A stretch of DNA of 64,000 nt from Kistimonas sp964291485 (lineage in GTDB: Bacteria > Pseudomonadota > Gammaproteobacteria > Pseudomonadales > Endozoicomonadaceae): the NCBI GenBank assembly GCA_964291485.2, contig OZ220224.1, forward strand, positions 1,302,001 through 1,366,000, in the 5' to 3' direction. This document shows, in pieces, positions 51,581 to 60,020 of this stretch. Under the pieces are notes generated by a model. That model was not told the origin of the DNA. It saw only the letters and a program-made list of their open reading frames with translations, and searched no databases. The position numbers were made by a program, and so were the translations under genes. Each line of letters opens with the position of its first letter. Within the stretch, counting starts at the first letter, position 1.

Positions 51581-53029
51581 TTACTGATCCAGCTTCTGCT
51601 TCAGAATCTGGTTCACCATGCCCGGGTTGGCTTTGCCCTTGGAGGCCTTCATGATCTGGCCGACAAAGAAGCCCAGCATCTTGCCACGCTTGCTTTCTTC
51701 GGCGGCGCGATAGTTGGCCACCTGGTCAGCGCAGTTCGCCAGCACCTCGTCGATGATGGCTTCAATGGCGCCGGTATCGGTCACCTGCTTGAGGCCTTTC
51801 TTCTCGATCACGTCATCCGCACTCTGGCCTTCACCGCTCCACAGGGCGTCAAACACCTGCTTGGCGATCTTGCCGGAGATGGTGTTGTCGCGGATACGGG
51901 TGATCAGACCGCCCAGCATCTCGGCGTTCACCGGGGATTCGCTGATGGTCAGGCTGTCGTTGTTCAGACGGCTGGCCAGTTCGCCCATCACCCAGTTGGC
52001 CGCCAGCTTGGCGTCGCCACCGCTTTTCGCGAGCTGCTCGAAGAAGTCAGCGGTGGTACGGTCTTCAACCAAACGATTGGCGTCGTAATCATTCAGCTGG
52101 TATTCCGCCGTGAAACGAGCCTGCTTGGCCGCGGGCAGTTCCGGCATGGTTTGGCGAATACGTTCCAGGTGTTCGTCGTCGATCACCACCGGCAGCAGGT
52201 CGGGGCAGGGGAAGTAACGGTAGTCGTTGGCTTCTTCCTTGCTGCGCATGGAGCGGGTCTCGTCCTTGTCGGCATCGTACAGGCGGGTTTCCTGCACCAC
52301 GGTGCCGCCGCTTTCCAGCAGGTCGATCTGGCGCTCGATCTCGTGGTTGATCGCGCGTTCTACGAACTTGAAGGAGTTGACGTTTTTGATCTCGGCGCGG
52401 GTACCCAGCTTCTCCTGACCCTTCGGGCGTACTGAAACGTTGGCATCGCAGCGCATGGAACCCTGGGACATGTCGCCGTCGGACACACCCAGGTAGCAGA
52501 CCAGCGTATGCAGGTATTTCAGGTAAGCGACCGCTTCCTTCGCACTGCGCATGTCCGGCTCGGAAACGATTTCCAGCAGCGGGGTGCCGGCGCGGTTCAG
52601 GTCGATGCCGGTCATGCCCTGGAAGTCTTCGTGCAGGCTCTTGCCGGCGTCTTCTTCCAGGTGGGCATGGTGCAGGCGTACGGTTTTACGGCTGCCGTCT
52701 TCCAGGGTCAGTTCCACTTCGCCGGCGCCGACAATCGGGTGATCCAGCTGGGTGGTCTGGTAGCCTTTGGGCAGGTCCGGGTAGAAGTAGTTCTTCCGGT
52801 CAAAGACATTGCGCTGGTTGATCTTGGCATTGATGCCAAGGCCGAAGCGAATGCCCATATTCACGGCTTCTTCATTCACCACCGGCAGTATGCCCGGCAG
52901 ACCCAGATCAATGGCGTTGGCCTGGGTGTTCGGCTCGGCACCAAATGCGGTGGACGAACCGGAGAAAATCTTGGACTTGGTGGCGAGCTGGACGTGTACC
53001 TCCAGCCCGATGACCGCTTCCCATTCCAT
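51581..53029 (-). CDS. gatB: Asp/Glu-tRNA amidotransferase subunit B
   Basis: Kinase-like and tRNA-binding subunit of GatCAB, which converts Glu-tRNAGln and/or Asp-tRNAAsn to the amide form. The 482-residue protein has the N-terminal core (WEAVIGLEVHVQLATKSKIFSG, DLGLPGILPVVNEEAV), the GatB signature FDRKNYFYPDLPKGYQTTQ and the C-terminal YqeY/tail domain (GKIAKQVFDALW, GFFVGQIMKASKGKANP). Last gene of gatC-gatA-gatB, followed by a clear terminator. Confidence 0.96.
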   Translation of the reverse strand: MEWEAVIGLEVHVQLATKSKIFSGSSTAFGAEPNTQANAIDLGLPGILPVVNEEAVNMGIRFGLGINAKINQRNVFDRKNYFYPDLPKGYQTTQLDHPIVGAGEVELTLEDGSRKTVRLHHAHLEEDAGKSLHEDFQGMTGIDLNRAGTPLLEIVSEPDMRSAKEAVAYLKYLHTLVCYLGVSDGDMSQGSMRCDANVSVRPKGQEKLGTRAEIKNVNSFKFVERAINHEIERQIDLLESGGTVVQETRLYDADKDETRSMRSKEEANDYRYFPCPDLLPVVIDDEHLERIRQTMPELPAAKQARFTAEYQLNDYDANRLVEDRTTADFFEQLAKSGGDAKLAANWVMGELASRLNNDSLTISESPVNAEMLGGLITRIRDNTISGKIAKQVFDALWSGEGQSADDVIEKKGLKQVTDTGAIEAIIDEVLANCADQVANYRAAEESKRGKMLGFFVGQIMKASKGKANPGMVNQILKQKLDQ

Positions 53030-53084
53030 GTTGTAAACCTCTTTTCAGTCCTGCCGGCGTCGGCAGGCGGTCAAAATCAATCTG

Positions 53085-54536
53085 TTACAGGCCGGCGGGT
53101 GCCTGGGCGTGCCAGTCGGTGGCCATCTGGAACCGGTGCGCGATGTTCAGCAGGCGGCTTTCATCAAAGTAATTGCCGGTCAGCTGCAGGCCCACGGGCA
53201 GTCCGTCCACAAAACCCGCCGGAATGGTCATGCCGGGCAGACCCGCCAGGTTGGTGGCGATGGTGTAGATGTCCGACAGGTACATGGCGACCGGGTCGTC
53301 GGTCTTGTCGCCGATGGGGAAGGCCGGCGCCGGGGCGGTCGGGCCCATGATCACGTCCACATCCTGGAAGGCGCGGGTGAAGTCGTCCTTGATCAGGCGG
53401 CGGATCTTCTGGGCCTTCAGGTAGTAGGCGTCGTAGTAACCGGCAGACAGCGCGTAAGTACCCACGAGGATACGGCGCTTCACTTCGCCACCGAAGCCTT
53501 CGCTGCGGCTGCGCTTGTAGAGGTCTTCCAGGTCCTGCGGGTCTTCGCAGCGGTAGCCGAAGCGTACGCCGTCGAAACGGGACAGGTTGGAGGAGGCTTC
53601 CGCCGGTGCGATAACGTAATACGCGGCAACTGCCAGGTCGGAACTGGGCAGGCTGACTTCTTTAACAGTGGCGCCCAGCTTTTCGTATTCACGCACGGCA
53701 TCACGAATGATGGCTTCAACACGGCTGTCGAGACCGGCGGCGAAATACTCTTTCGGCAGGCCGATGCGCAGGCCGTCCAGCGGCTTGGTCAGGTCGGCGG
53801 TGTAATCCGGCACTTCGCGGTTGACGCAGGTGGAATCCTTCGGATCGTAACCGGCCATGACGTTCAGCATCATCGCTGCATCTTCCGCGGTGCGGGTCAT
53901 GGGGCCGGCCTGGTCCAGGCTGGAGGCGAAGGCGATCATGCCCCAGCGGGATACCCGGCCATAGGTCGGCTTGATGCCGGTGATGCCGCACATGGACGCT
54001 GGCTGACGGATGGAGCCGCCGGTGTCGGTGCCGGTCGCGCCCGCTGCCAGGCGTGCCGCGATACAGGCTGCCGCGCCGCCGGAAGAACCGCCGGGAATCA
54101 TCTCGGTGTTCCAGGGGTTACGCACCACGCCGTAGTAGCTGCTTTCGTTGGAAGAGCCCATGGCGAACTCGTCCATGTTGGTCTTGCCCAACATGACGGC
54201 ACCGGCATCCTTGAAATTCTGGGTGACGGTGGATTCGTAAGGGGCGATGAAGTTATCCAGCATCCTGGAACCGCAGCTGGTTTTCACGCCTTCGGTGCAG
54301 AAGATATCTTTCTGCGCCAGCGGAATACCGGTCAGCGGGGTCGCCTTGCCTTCGGCGCGCAGCGTGTCCGCGTTACGGGCCTGGTTCAGGGCCAGCTCTT
54401 CGGTAACGGTGATGTAGCTGTTGTAGGTGGAGTCCAGGTCGCGGATCCGATCCAGGTAGGCGCGGGTCAGCTCTTCGCTGGAGATGTCGCCGGCGGCCAG
54501 TGCGCGGGACTGTTCGGCTAATGTCTTGTTATGCAT
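53085..54536 (-). CDS. gatA: Asp/Glu-tRNA amidotransferase subunit A
   Basis: Glutaminase subunit of GatCAB, delivering ammonia to the GatB site. The 483-residue amidase-signature enzyme has the Ser-cisSer-Lys triad as Lys76 (LAQKDIFCTEGV), Ser151 (PGGSSGGAAA) and Ser175 (TDTGGSIRQPAS). Length is normal. It lies between gatC and gatB on the same strand. Confidence 0.96.
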   Translation of the reverse strand: MHNKTLAEQSRALAAGDISSEELTRAYLDRIRDLDSTYNSYITVTEELALNQARNADTLRAEGKATPLTGIPLAQKDIFCTEGVKTSCGSRMLDNFIAPYESTVTQNFKDAGAVMLGKTNMDEFAMGSSNESSYYGVVRNPWNTEMIPGGSSGGAAACIAARLAAGATGTDTGGSIRQPASMCGITGIKPTYGRVSRWGMIAFASSLDQAGPMTRTAEDAAMMLNVMAGYDPKDSTCVNREVPDYTADLTKPLDGLRIGLPKEYFAAGLDSRVEAIIRDAVREYEKLGATVKEVSLPSSDLAVAAYYVIAPAEASSNLSRFDGVRFGYRCEDPQDLEDLYKRSRSEGFGGEVKRRILVGTYALSAGYYDAYYLKAQKIRRLIKDDFTRAFQDVDVIMGPTAPAPAFPIGDKTDDPVAMYLSDIYTIATNLAGLPGMTIPAGFVDGLPVGLQLTGNYFDESRLLNIAHRFQMATDWHAQAPAGL

Positions 54537-54598
54537 GTCTTGGTATCAGGTGAATACAGGTTATGCCGGAGCAGGAAGTTCTGGTTGCTGGCGGCGCT

Positions 54599-54886
54599 TT
54601 ATTCAATGACCCGGGGAACCAGGAACAGGCCGTCTTCCGTCGCCGGGGCGTTTTCCTGCAGGTGTTCACGCTGGTTGGTTTCTGTCACCACGTCCGGGCG
54701 CAGGCGCTGGACCGCATCCAGCGGGTGGGCCATGGGCTCGACGCCGTCGGTATCCACTGCCTGCATTCGGTTGATCAGTTCAAGGATGTTCACGATATTG
54801 TCCGTGGTCTTCTGGGCCTCTGTCTCGCTGATGGACAGACGAGCCAGATGCGCCACACTGGATATCGTGGAGCGGTCAATCGCCAT
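54599..54886 (-). CDS. gatC: Asp/Glu-tRNA amidotransferase subunit C
   Basis: Small subunit that stabilises the GatA-GatB complex. The start at 54886 gives 95 residues, the usual GatC length, and lies ten bases after GGAG; an ATG three codons earlier is too near it. Family features: VAHLARLSISETEAQ, ILELINRMQAVDTDGVEPMAHP and RPDVVTETNQRE. First gene of gatCAB. Confidence 0.95.
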   Translation of the reverse strand: MAIDRSTISSVAHLARLSISETEAQKTTDNIVNILELINRMQAVDTDGVEPMAHPLDAVQRLRPDVVTETNQREHLQENAPATEDGLFLVPRVIE

Positions 54887-55179
54887 AGGGATCATTCTCC
54901 GGAATGTGACAAATAAGCGAACCCTTCGATTGCGTGTGCAGGATCAACGGGTCAAGTGCAATTAATCGGCTTAATGTAGGGGGTTGGCGTTTGAATCTCA
55001 AGGGATGCAACGGCCGGGATAGTGAATTGCGTGACAATATCGTTTCCTTACCGGCAAATGCAAGGCATACTTATCCTATTTTGCGGGTTGTCCGGCATTC
55101 CCGCCATTGTTAGAGTTTTATGAAAGATAACGGGGCTTACCAGTTTTTCCCCCCGGACCGTGCAGGGTAACATTACAAA

Positions 55180-56217
55180 ATGCTGAAAAAATTACGAGGC
55201 CTGTTCTCGACAGACCTCTCTATCGACCTGGGAACAGCCAACACGCTGGTGTACGTGCGTGAAAAAGGGATTGTCCTGGATGAGCCATCCGTTGTGGCGA
55301 TTCGTAATCTGGGTAGCCAGAAAAGTGTGGTGGCGGTCGGTTCCGACGCCAAGCGTATGTTGGGTCGGACGCCGGGGAACATTACTGCCATCCGGCCGAT
55401 GAAGGACGGCGTCATTGCCGACTTCGATGTCTGCGAAAAAATGCTGCAGCACTTTATCAACAAGGTGCATGAAAACAGCGTGATCCAGCCCAGCCCGCGG
55501 GTGCTGGTCTGTGTGCCCTGCAAATCCACCAAGGTGGAACGCCGGGCGATCCGGGAATCGGTACTCGGTGCTGGCGCCCGTGAAGTCTACCTGATTGAAG
55601 AACCGATGGCAGCCGCGATCGGCGCCGGCCTTCCCGTTGAGGAAGCCAATGGTTCCATGGTGGTGGATATCGGTGGTGGCACCACGGAAATCGCCATCAT
55701 CTCACTGAGCGGTGTTGTGTATTCCGAATCGGTACGCATTGGTGGCGACCGGTTTGATGAAGCCATTGTGACCTATGTGCGTCGTCACTATGGCAGCCTG
55801 ATCGGTGATTCCACTGCCGAGCGCATCAAGCAGGAAATCGCCATGGCGTATCCCATGGATGAAACCCGTGAGATTGATGTCCGTGGTCGTAACCTGGCTG
55901 AAGGGGTGCCGCGCAGCTTCACTCTGAACAGCCGTGAAATCCTGGAAGCGTTGGAAGACAGCCTGGCGGCGATCGTGCAGTCTGTGAAAAGTGCACTGGA
56001 ACAGTCTCCACCTGAACTGGCTTCTGATATTGCCGAGCGCGGCCTAGTGCTCACCGGTGGTGGCGCCCTGATGCGCGGCCTGGATACCCTGATCAGTGAA
56101 GAGACCGGCCTGCCGGTGATTGTGGCGGAAGACCCGCTGACCTGTGTTGCCCGTGGCGGCGGCAAGGCGCTGGAAATGATGGACAAGCACCGTATGGATC
56201 TGCTGTCCACCGAGTAA
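55180..56217 (+). CDS. mreB: Rod-shape protein MreB (bacterial actin)
   Basis: Actin-like ATPase that forms membrane-bound filaments and guides the elongasome, setting rod shape. The 345-residue protein has the N-terminal amphipathic region MLKKLRGLFS, phosphate-1 loop SIDLGTANTLVY, phosphate-2 MVVDIGGGTTEIAIIS and the adenosine motif LVLTGGGALMRGLD. Divergent from gatC, so both promoters lie in the 293-base gap between them. First gene of mreBCD. Confidence 0.96.
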   Translation: MLKKLRGLFSTDLSIDLGTANTLVYVREKGIVLDEPSVVAIRNLGSQKSVVAVGSDAKRMLGRTPGNITAIRPMKDGVIADFDVCEKMLQHFINKVHENSVIQPSPRVLVCVPCKSTKVERRAIRESVLGAGAREVYLIEEPMAAAIGAGLPVEEANGSMVVDIGGGTTEIAIISLSGVVYSESVRIGGDRFDEAIVTYVRRHYGSLIGDSTAERIKQEIAMAYPMDETREIDVRGRNLAEGVPRSFTLNSREILEALEDSLAAIVQSVKSALEQSPPELASDIAERGLVLTGGGALMRGLDTLISEETGLPVIVAEDPLTCVARGGGKALEMMDKHRMDLLSTE

Positions 56218-56240
56218 TACTGTGCTTGATGGTTGATCCT

Positions 56241-56267
56241 GGCAGCCGGGCTTGATGCCCGGCTGTC
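56241..56267 (+). other. Hairpin between mreB and mreC
   Basis: GGCAGCCGGGC and GCCCGGCTGTC pair over 11 bases (one G-T) around a five-base loop, with no T-run after it. It may set the relative amounts of mreB and mreC mRNA by stabilising the mreB 3' end or by partial termination. Confidence 0.55.
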
Positions 56268-56378
56268 GTGGTTCAGGGAAGGACGGATGACGTCCGGTGA
56301 ACACCCAACGTTCGTGTTTCGTCGTGTATTCAGTCCTTTGGTATTTATCTAGAAGACTCGACGGGTCAGGAGTTTTCC

Positions 56379-57248
56379 ATTAACCCTATCTTTCGTAAAG
56401 GTCAGTCAATCTGGGCGCGATTTACGCTGCTGATGCTCGTGTCCCTGGTGTTAATGTTTGTTGACCATCGTTTTGATTACCTGAAGCATGCCCGGTCCTA
56501 CCTCGGTGTCGTGGTGACGCCGATCCAGTGGCTGGCTGACACGCCTGCCCGCCTGTTTTCCCTTGCCAGTGATGCTGTCTCCTCCCATACCGGTCTGATT
56601 GAGGATAACGCCCGCCTCAATGCCCGTAACCTGATCCTTGAACAGAAACTGCAGAAATATGCCGCGCTGACCGCCCAGAATGTCCGGCTCAGGGAGTTGC
56701 TGAATTCTGCCCAGGGTGTGGAAGAGCGGGTGACGGTGGCGGAGCTGATCGGCATCGACCCTGATCCGCAGGTTAAGCAGATCATTATTAATAAAGGTTC
56801 TGTGGACAATGTTTATGTTGGGCAACCGTTGCTGGATGCCCACGGCGTTATGGGGCAGGTGATTTCAGTGACGCCGTTTACCAGTCGGGTTCTGCTGATT
56901 ACTGACAGCAACAACCGGGTGCCGGTTCAGGTCAACCGCAATGGCTACCGCGCCATCGCCGTCGGTACCGAAAACGGGGATGACCTGGAATTGCTGCATG
57001 TGCCGGATACGGCGGACATCAAGGAAGGTGACTTGCTGGTGAGTTCAGGCCTGGGGCAGCGTTATCCTTTTGGCTATCCGGTGGCGGTAGTGACGGAAGT
57101 GGCCCGTGATACCGGTCGCCCCTTCGCGCGGATCGTTGCCAAACCGGCCGCCCAGCTGAATGAGGGGCGCCTGGTCATGCTGGTCTTCACCGAGGCGGCG
57201 GAGGCTGCCAGGCAACAGCAGGCTGACAAACCGGAAGGAGAAGGGTGA
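56379..57248 (+). CDS. mreC: Rod-shape protein MreC
   Basis: Inner-membrane protein whose periplasmic domain links MreB to the wall-synthesis enzymes. The start is placed at an ATT: AGGAG lies six bases before it, and translation gives (M)NPIFRKGQSIWARFTLLM, matching the PIF-x-x-GxS-x-x-x-R N-terminus of MreC. The first in-frame ATG (56433) would drop that sequence and half of the membrane helix. The 289-residue protein has the helix (about 14-28), a coiled coil (about 60-95) and the beta-rich MreC core (AELIGIDPDPQVKQIIINKG, GQVISVTPFTSRVLLITD). Stop overlaps mreD as TGATG. Confidence 0.9.
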   Translation: MNPIFRKGQSIWARFTLLMLVSLVLMFVDHRFDYLKHARSYLGVVVTPIQWLADTPARLFSLASDAVSSHTGLIEDNARLNARNLILEQKLQKYAALTAQNVRLRELLNSAQGVEERVTVAELIGIDPDPQVKQIIINKGSVDNVYVGQPLLDAHGVMGQVISVTPFTSRVLLITDSNNRVPVQVNRNGYRAIAVGTENGDDLELLHVPDTADIKEGDLLVSSGLGQRYPFGYPVAVVTEVARDTGRPFARIVAKPAAQLNEGRLVMLVFTEAAEAARQQQADKPEGEG

Positions 57249-57730
57249 TGTATAAAACCGGACATCACTGGCTGGTCTGGCTGACGCTACTGTTGGCAGC
57301 GGTTCTCAGTATTATTCCTTTGCCTCCCTGGCTGTCGCTGGCCCGTCCGGCCTGGATGGCCATGGCGGTTATGTTCTGGCTTTTGGTGTTGCCGCAGACT
57401 TACGGGGTGTTCTTTGCCTGGTGTATTGGCCTGCTGATGGATGTCATGCTGGGCGTTGTGCTGGGGCAGAATGCCATTGCCATGCTGATTCTCGCCATGG
57501 CGACCCACAAATCGTATCGTCGGTTGCGGTTGTATCCGCTCTGGCAGCAGACGTTTATGGTGCTGGTGATCATCGGGCTCTACCAGTTGACCTGTCTCTG
57601 GATAAACAGTGCCATCGGGCATATCCAGCCATCCCTGATTTATGTATTACCCGCTGTAACCAGCGCCCTGTTGTGGCCCTGGTTATCGCTGCTTCTTCAT
57701 AGCCTGCGACGCCGGTTCGGGATTGTCTGA
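57248..57730 (+). CDS. mreD: Rod-shape protein MreD
   Basis: Integral membrane partner of MreC, 160 residues with five to six membrane segments. SIIPLPPWLSLARPAWMAM at the N-terminus and FFAWCIGLLMDVMLGVVLGQNA are typical of gammaproteobacterial MreD. The ATG at 57248 shares a base with the mreC stop. Confidence 0.93.
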   Translation: MYKTGHHWLVWLTLLLAAVLSIIPLPPWLSLARPAWMAMAVMFWLLVLPQTYGVFFAWCIGLLMDVMLGVVLGQNAIAMLILAMATHKSYRRLRLYPLWQQTFMVLVIIGLYQLTCLWINSAIGHIQPSLIYVLPAVTSALLWPWLSLLLHSLRRRFGIV

Positions 57731-57767
57731 ACCGGCGCTTTCGTTTCAACAATAAGGTGGTTTCACC

Positions 57768-58361
57768 ATGAGTGCTGTATCGCTGTACCTCGCCTCCCGC
57801 TCACTCCGGCGTCGGGAGATTCTGGATCAGATAGGGGTGCGCTACGAGCTGGTGGCGGGCGATATTGATGAAACACCGAAAGCCGGGGAAACACCCGAAG
57901 ATTATGTGGCTCGTATGGCCTGCGAGAAAGCTGGTGTGGGTCTGGTCGCGATGCAGGAGGCCGGTATGGTACAGCGGCCGGTTCTGGCTGCCGATACGTC
58001 TGTAGTGGTTGACAGCAAAATTCTCGGCAAACCGGTCGACCGGGAAGAGGCTATGGCAATGCTGAGTGAACTGGCCGGTCGTGACCACCAGGTGATGACG
58101 GCAGTGGCTGTCAGCGATGGCGATCGTATGGAGAGTCGTCTCAGCATCACCCGGGTATTGTTCAATCCATTGTCCGAAGAACAAATTGCCCGTTACTGGG
58201 AAACGGGGGAACCCCGGGATAAAGCCGGTGCCTATGGTATACAGGGGCTGGGTGCAGTGTTTGTGAGGGAGCTGCAGGGCAGTTATTCCGGGGTGGTTGG
58301 CCTGCCGATTGCCGAAACCGTTGACCTGCTGGATTGTTTCGGTGTGCCGTACTGGCAATAA
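57768..58361 (+). CDS. maf: Maf-family nucleoside triphosphate pyrophosphatase
   Basis: Hydrolyses dTTP/UTP or modified nucleotides to the monophosphate in the cytoplasm (YhdE group by context). The 197-residue protein has LYLASRSLRRREIL (the usual SPRR reads SLRR), VLAADTSVVVDSKILGKP, the SGR-like LAGRDHQVMTAV block and the KAGAYGIQGLGA motif. It sits in the usual mreBCD-maf-rng order. Confidence 0.92.
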   Translation: MSAVSLYLASRSLRRREILDQIGVRYELVAGDIDETPKAGETPEDYVARMACEKAGVGLVAMQEAGMVQRPVLAADTSVVVDSKILGKPVDREEAMAMLSELAGRDHQVMTAVAVSDGDRMESRLSITRVLFNPLSEEQIARYWETGEPRDKAGAYGIQGLGAVFVRELQGSYSGVVGLPIAETVDLLDCFGVPYWQ

Positions 58362-58532
58362 TGAATGAACTGATCAGCTGTGTGGGTATTACCCGTCGTC
58401 GGGAAATCCACCGGGTTTAACCAAGAATAAGTGAGCCTGTCTTGCCATGTTCAGCGATAATAACGCATACCCCGGTACGGGCAGGTTACGTAAATATACC
58501 TGGAATCCGAGAAGTTTGGGGGATGTAAAGGG

Positions 58533-60002
58533 ATGAGCGAAGAGATTCTCATGAATATCACGCCCATGGAATCCCGTGTGGCGCTGGTTGAGAACGGCGT
58601 TCTGCAGGAAGTCTATGTGGAGCGTAGCCGTAATCGCGGCATTGTCGGCAATATCTATAAGGGCAAGGTGGTCCGCGTACTCCCGGGCATGCAGGCGGCG
58701 TTTGTCGACATCGGCCTGGAAAAGGCCGCCTTTATTCACGCCAGTGAAATCTTTGACCGTAATAACCGTCCGGAGGGGGCGGGAGAGCCGGGCATTGTTG
58801 AGCTGGTGCGTGAAGGGCAGTCCATGGTGGTGCAGGTTACCAAGGACCCGATTGGTACCAAGGGCGCCAGACTCACCACCCATATCTCCATCCCTGCCCG
58901 CTATCTTGTGCTAATGCCCCATAACAACCATGTCGGCATCTCCCTGCGTATTGAGGATCCCCAGGAGCGTGAGCGTCTCAAGGATACTGTTGAGCGGCTG
59001 TTGGAGCAGGAAAGCCTGAATGATAAAGGCGGCTTTATCCTGCGCACGGCGGCGGAAGGGATTGGTGAGCAGGAGTTGCTGGCGGATATCCTGTTCCTGC
59101 ATCGCCTGTGGACAACGGTAGAGGAGCAGATTCGGGAGTCGACGGCGCCGGATTGTGTCTACGAAGACCTGCCGCTCCATTTGCGCACCATGCGTGACCT
59201 GGTTGAGCCGGATATTGAAAAGATCCGGATTGATTCCCTTGATACCTATAACAAGGTCTGCAAGTTTGTCCGGAAACTGGTGCCCCACCTGGACGGGCGG
59301 GTGGAATATTACACCGGCGAGCGTCCCCTGTTTGACCTGTTCAGTGTGGAAGATGAAATTAATCGGGCGCTCAGTCGGCGGGTTGAGCTGAAATCCGGCG
59401 GTTACCTGATCGTTGATCAGACCGAAGCCATGAGCACCATTGATGTGAACACTGGCGGTTTCGTCGGACACCGCAACCTGGAAGAAACCATCTTCAAGAC
59501 CAACCTGGAAGCGGCCACGGCCATTGCCCGGCAACTTCGTTTGCGCAACCTCGGTGGGATCATCATCATTGATTTCATTGATATGGAAGATGTGGAGCAT
59601 CAGCGCCAGGTGCAGCGGACACTGGAGAAAAACCTGGAGCGGGATCACGCCAAGACCAATATTACCGGTGTATCAGAACTGGGTCTGGTGGAAATGACCC
59701 GCAAGCGTACCCGGGAATCCCTGGAAAACACGCTCTGTGAGGCCTGCCCGACCTGTAACGGCCGCGGCACGTTGAAAACCGCTGAAACCGTCTGCTATGA
59801 AATCTTCCGGGAAATCATGCGCGAAGCACGGGCTTATGAAAACGACTCTTACCTGGTGCTGGCCTCCGAAGCGGTGGTGGATCAGCTGCTGGATGAAGAG
59901 TCCGACAATGTGGCAGAGCTGGAAGCCTTCCTTGACAAGACCATCCGTTTCCAGGTGGAGCCCCGTTACTCGCAGGAGCAATTTGATGTCGTACTGGTTT
60001 GA
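58533..60002 (+). CDS. rng: Ribonuclease G
   Basis: Endoribonuclease of the RNase E/G family, maturing the 5' end of 16S rRNA. The 489-residue protein has the S1 domain inserted in the N-terminal RNase H-like fold (GIVGNIYKGKVVRVLPGMQAAFVDIGL), the RNase E/G catalytic centre (VDQTEAMSTIDVNTGGFVG and IIIIDFIDM) and the zinc-link CEACPTCNGRG. Lacks the long tail of RNase E. GGGGG lies 11 bases before the ATG. Confidence 0.96.
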   Translation: MSEEILMNITPMESRVALVENGVLQEVYVERSRNRGIVGNIYKGKVVRVLPGMQAAFVDIGLEKAAFIHASEIFDRNNRPEGAGEPGIVELVREGQSMVVQVTKDPIGTKGARLTTHISIPARYLVLMPHNNHVGISLRIEDPQERERLKDTVERLLEQESLNDKGGFILRTAAEGIGEQELLADILFLHRLWTTVEEQIRESTAPDCVYEDLPLHLRTMRDLVEPDIEKIRIDSLDTYNKVCKFVRKLVPHLDGRVEYYTGERPLFDLFSVEDEINRALSRRVELKSGGYLIVDQTEAMSTIDVNTGGFVGHRNLEETIFKTNLEAATAIARQLRLRNLGGIIIIDFIDMEDVEHQRQVQRTLEKNLERDHAKTNITGVSELGLVEMTRKRTRESLENTLCEACPTCNGRGTLKTAETVCYEIFREIMREARAYENDSYLVLASEAVVDQLLDEESDNVAELEAFLDKTIRFQVEPRYSQEQFDVVLV

Positions 60003-60020
60003 GGGTGATCGGCAGAATCC

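Noticed and set aside
53109..54521. A 470-codon open frame on the plus strand
   Set aside because: Antisense to gatA along its whole length and rich in Gly/Ala/Val/His, as expected from the complementary strand.
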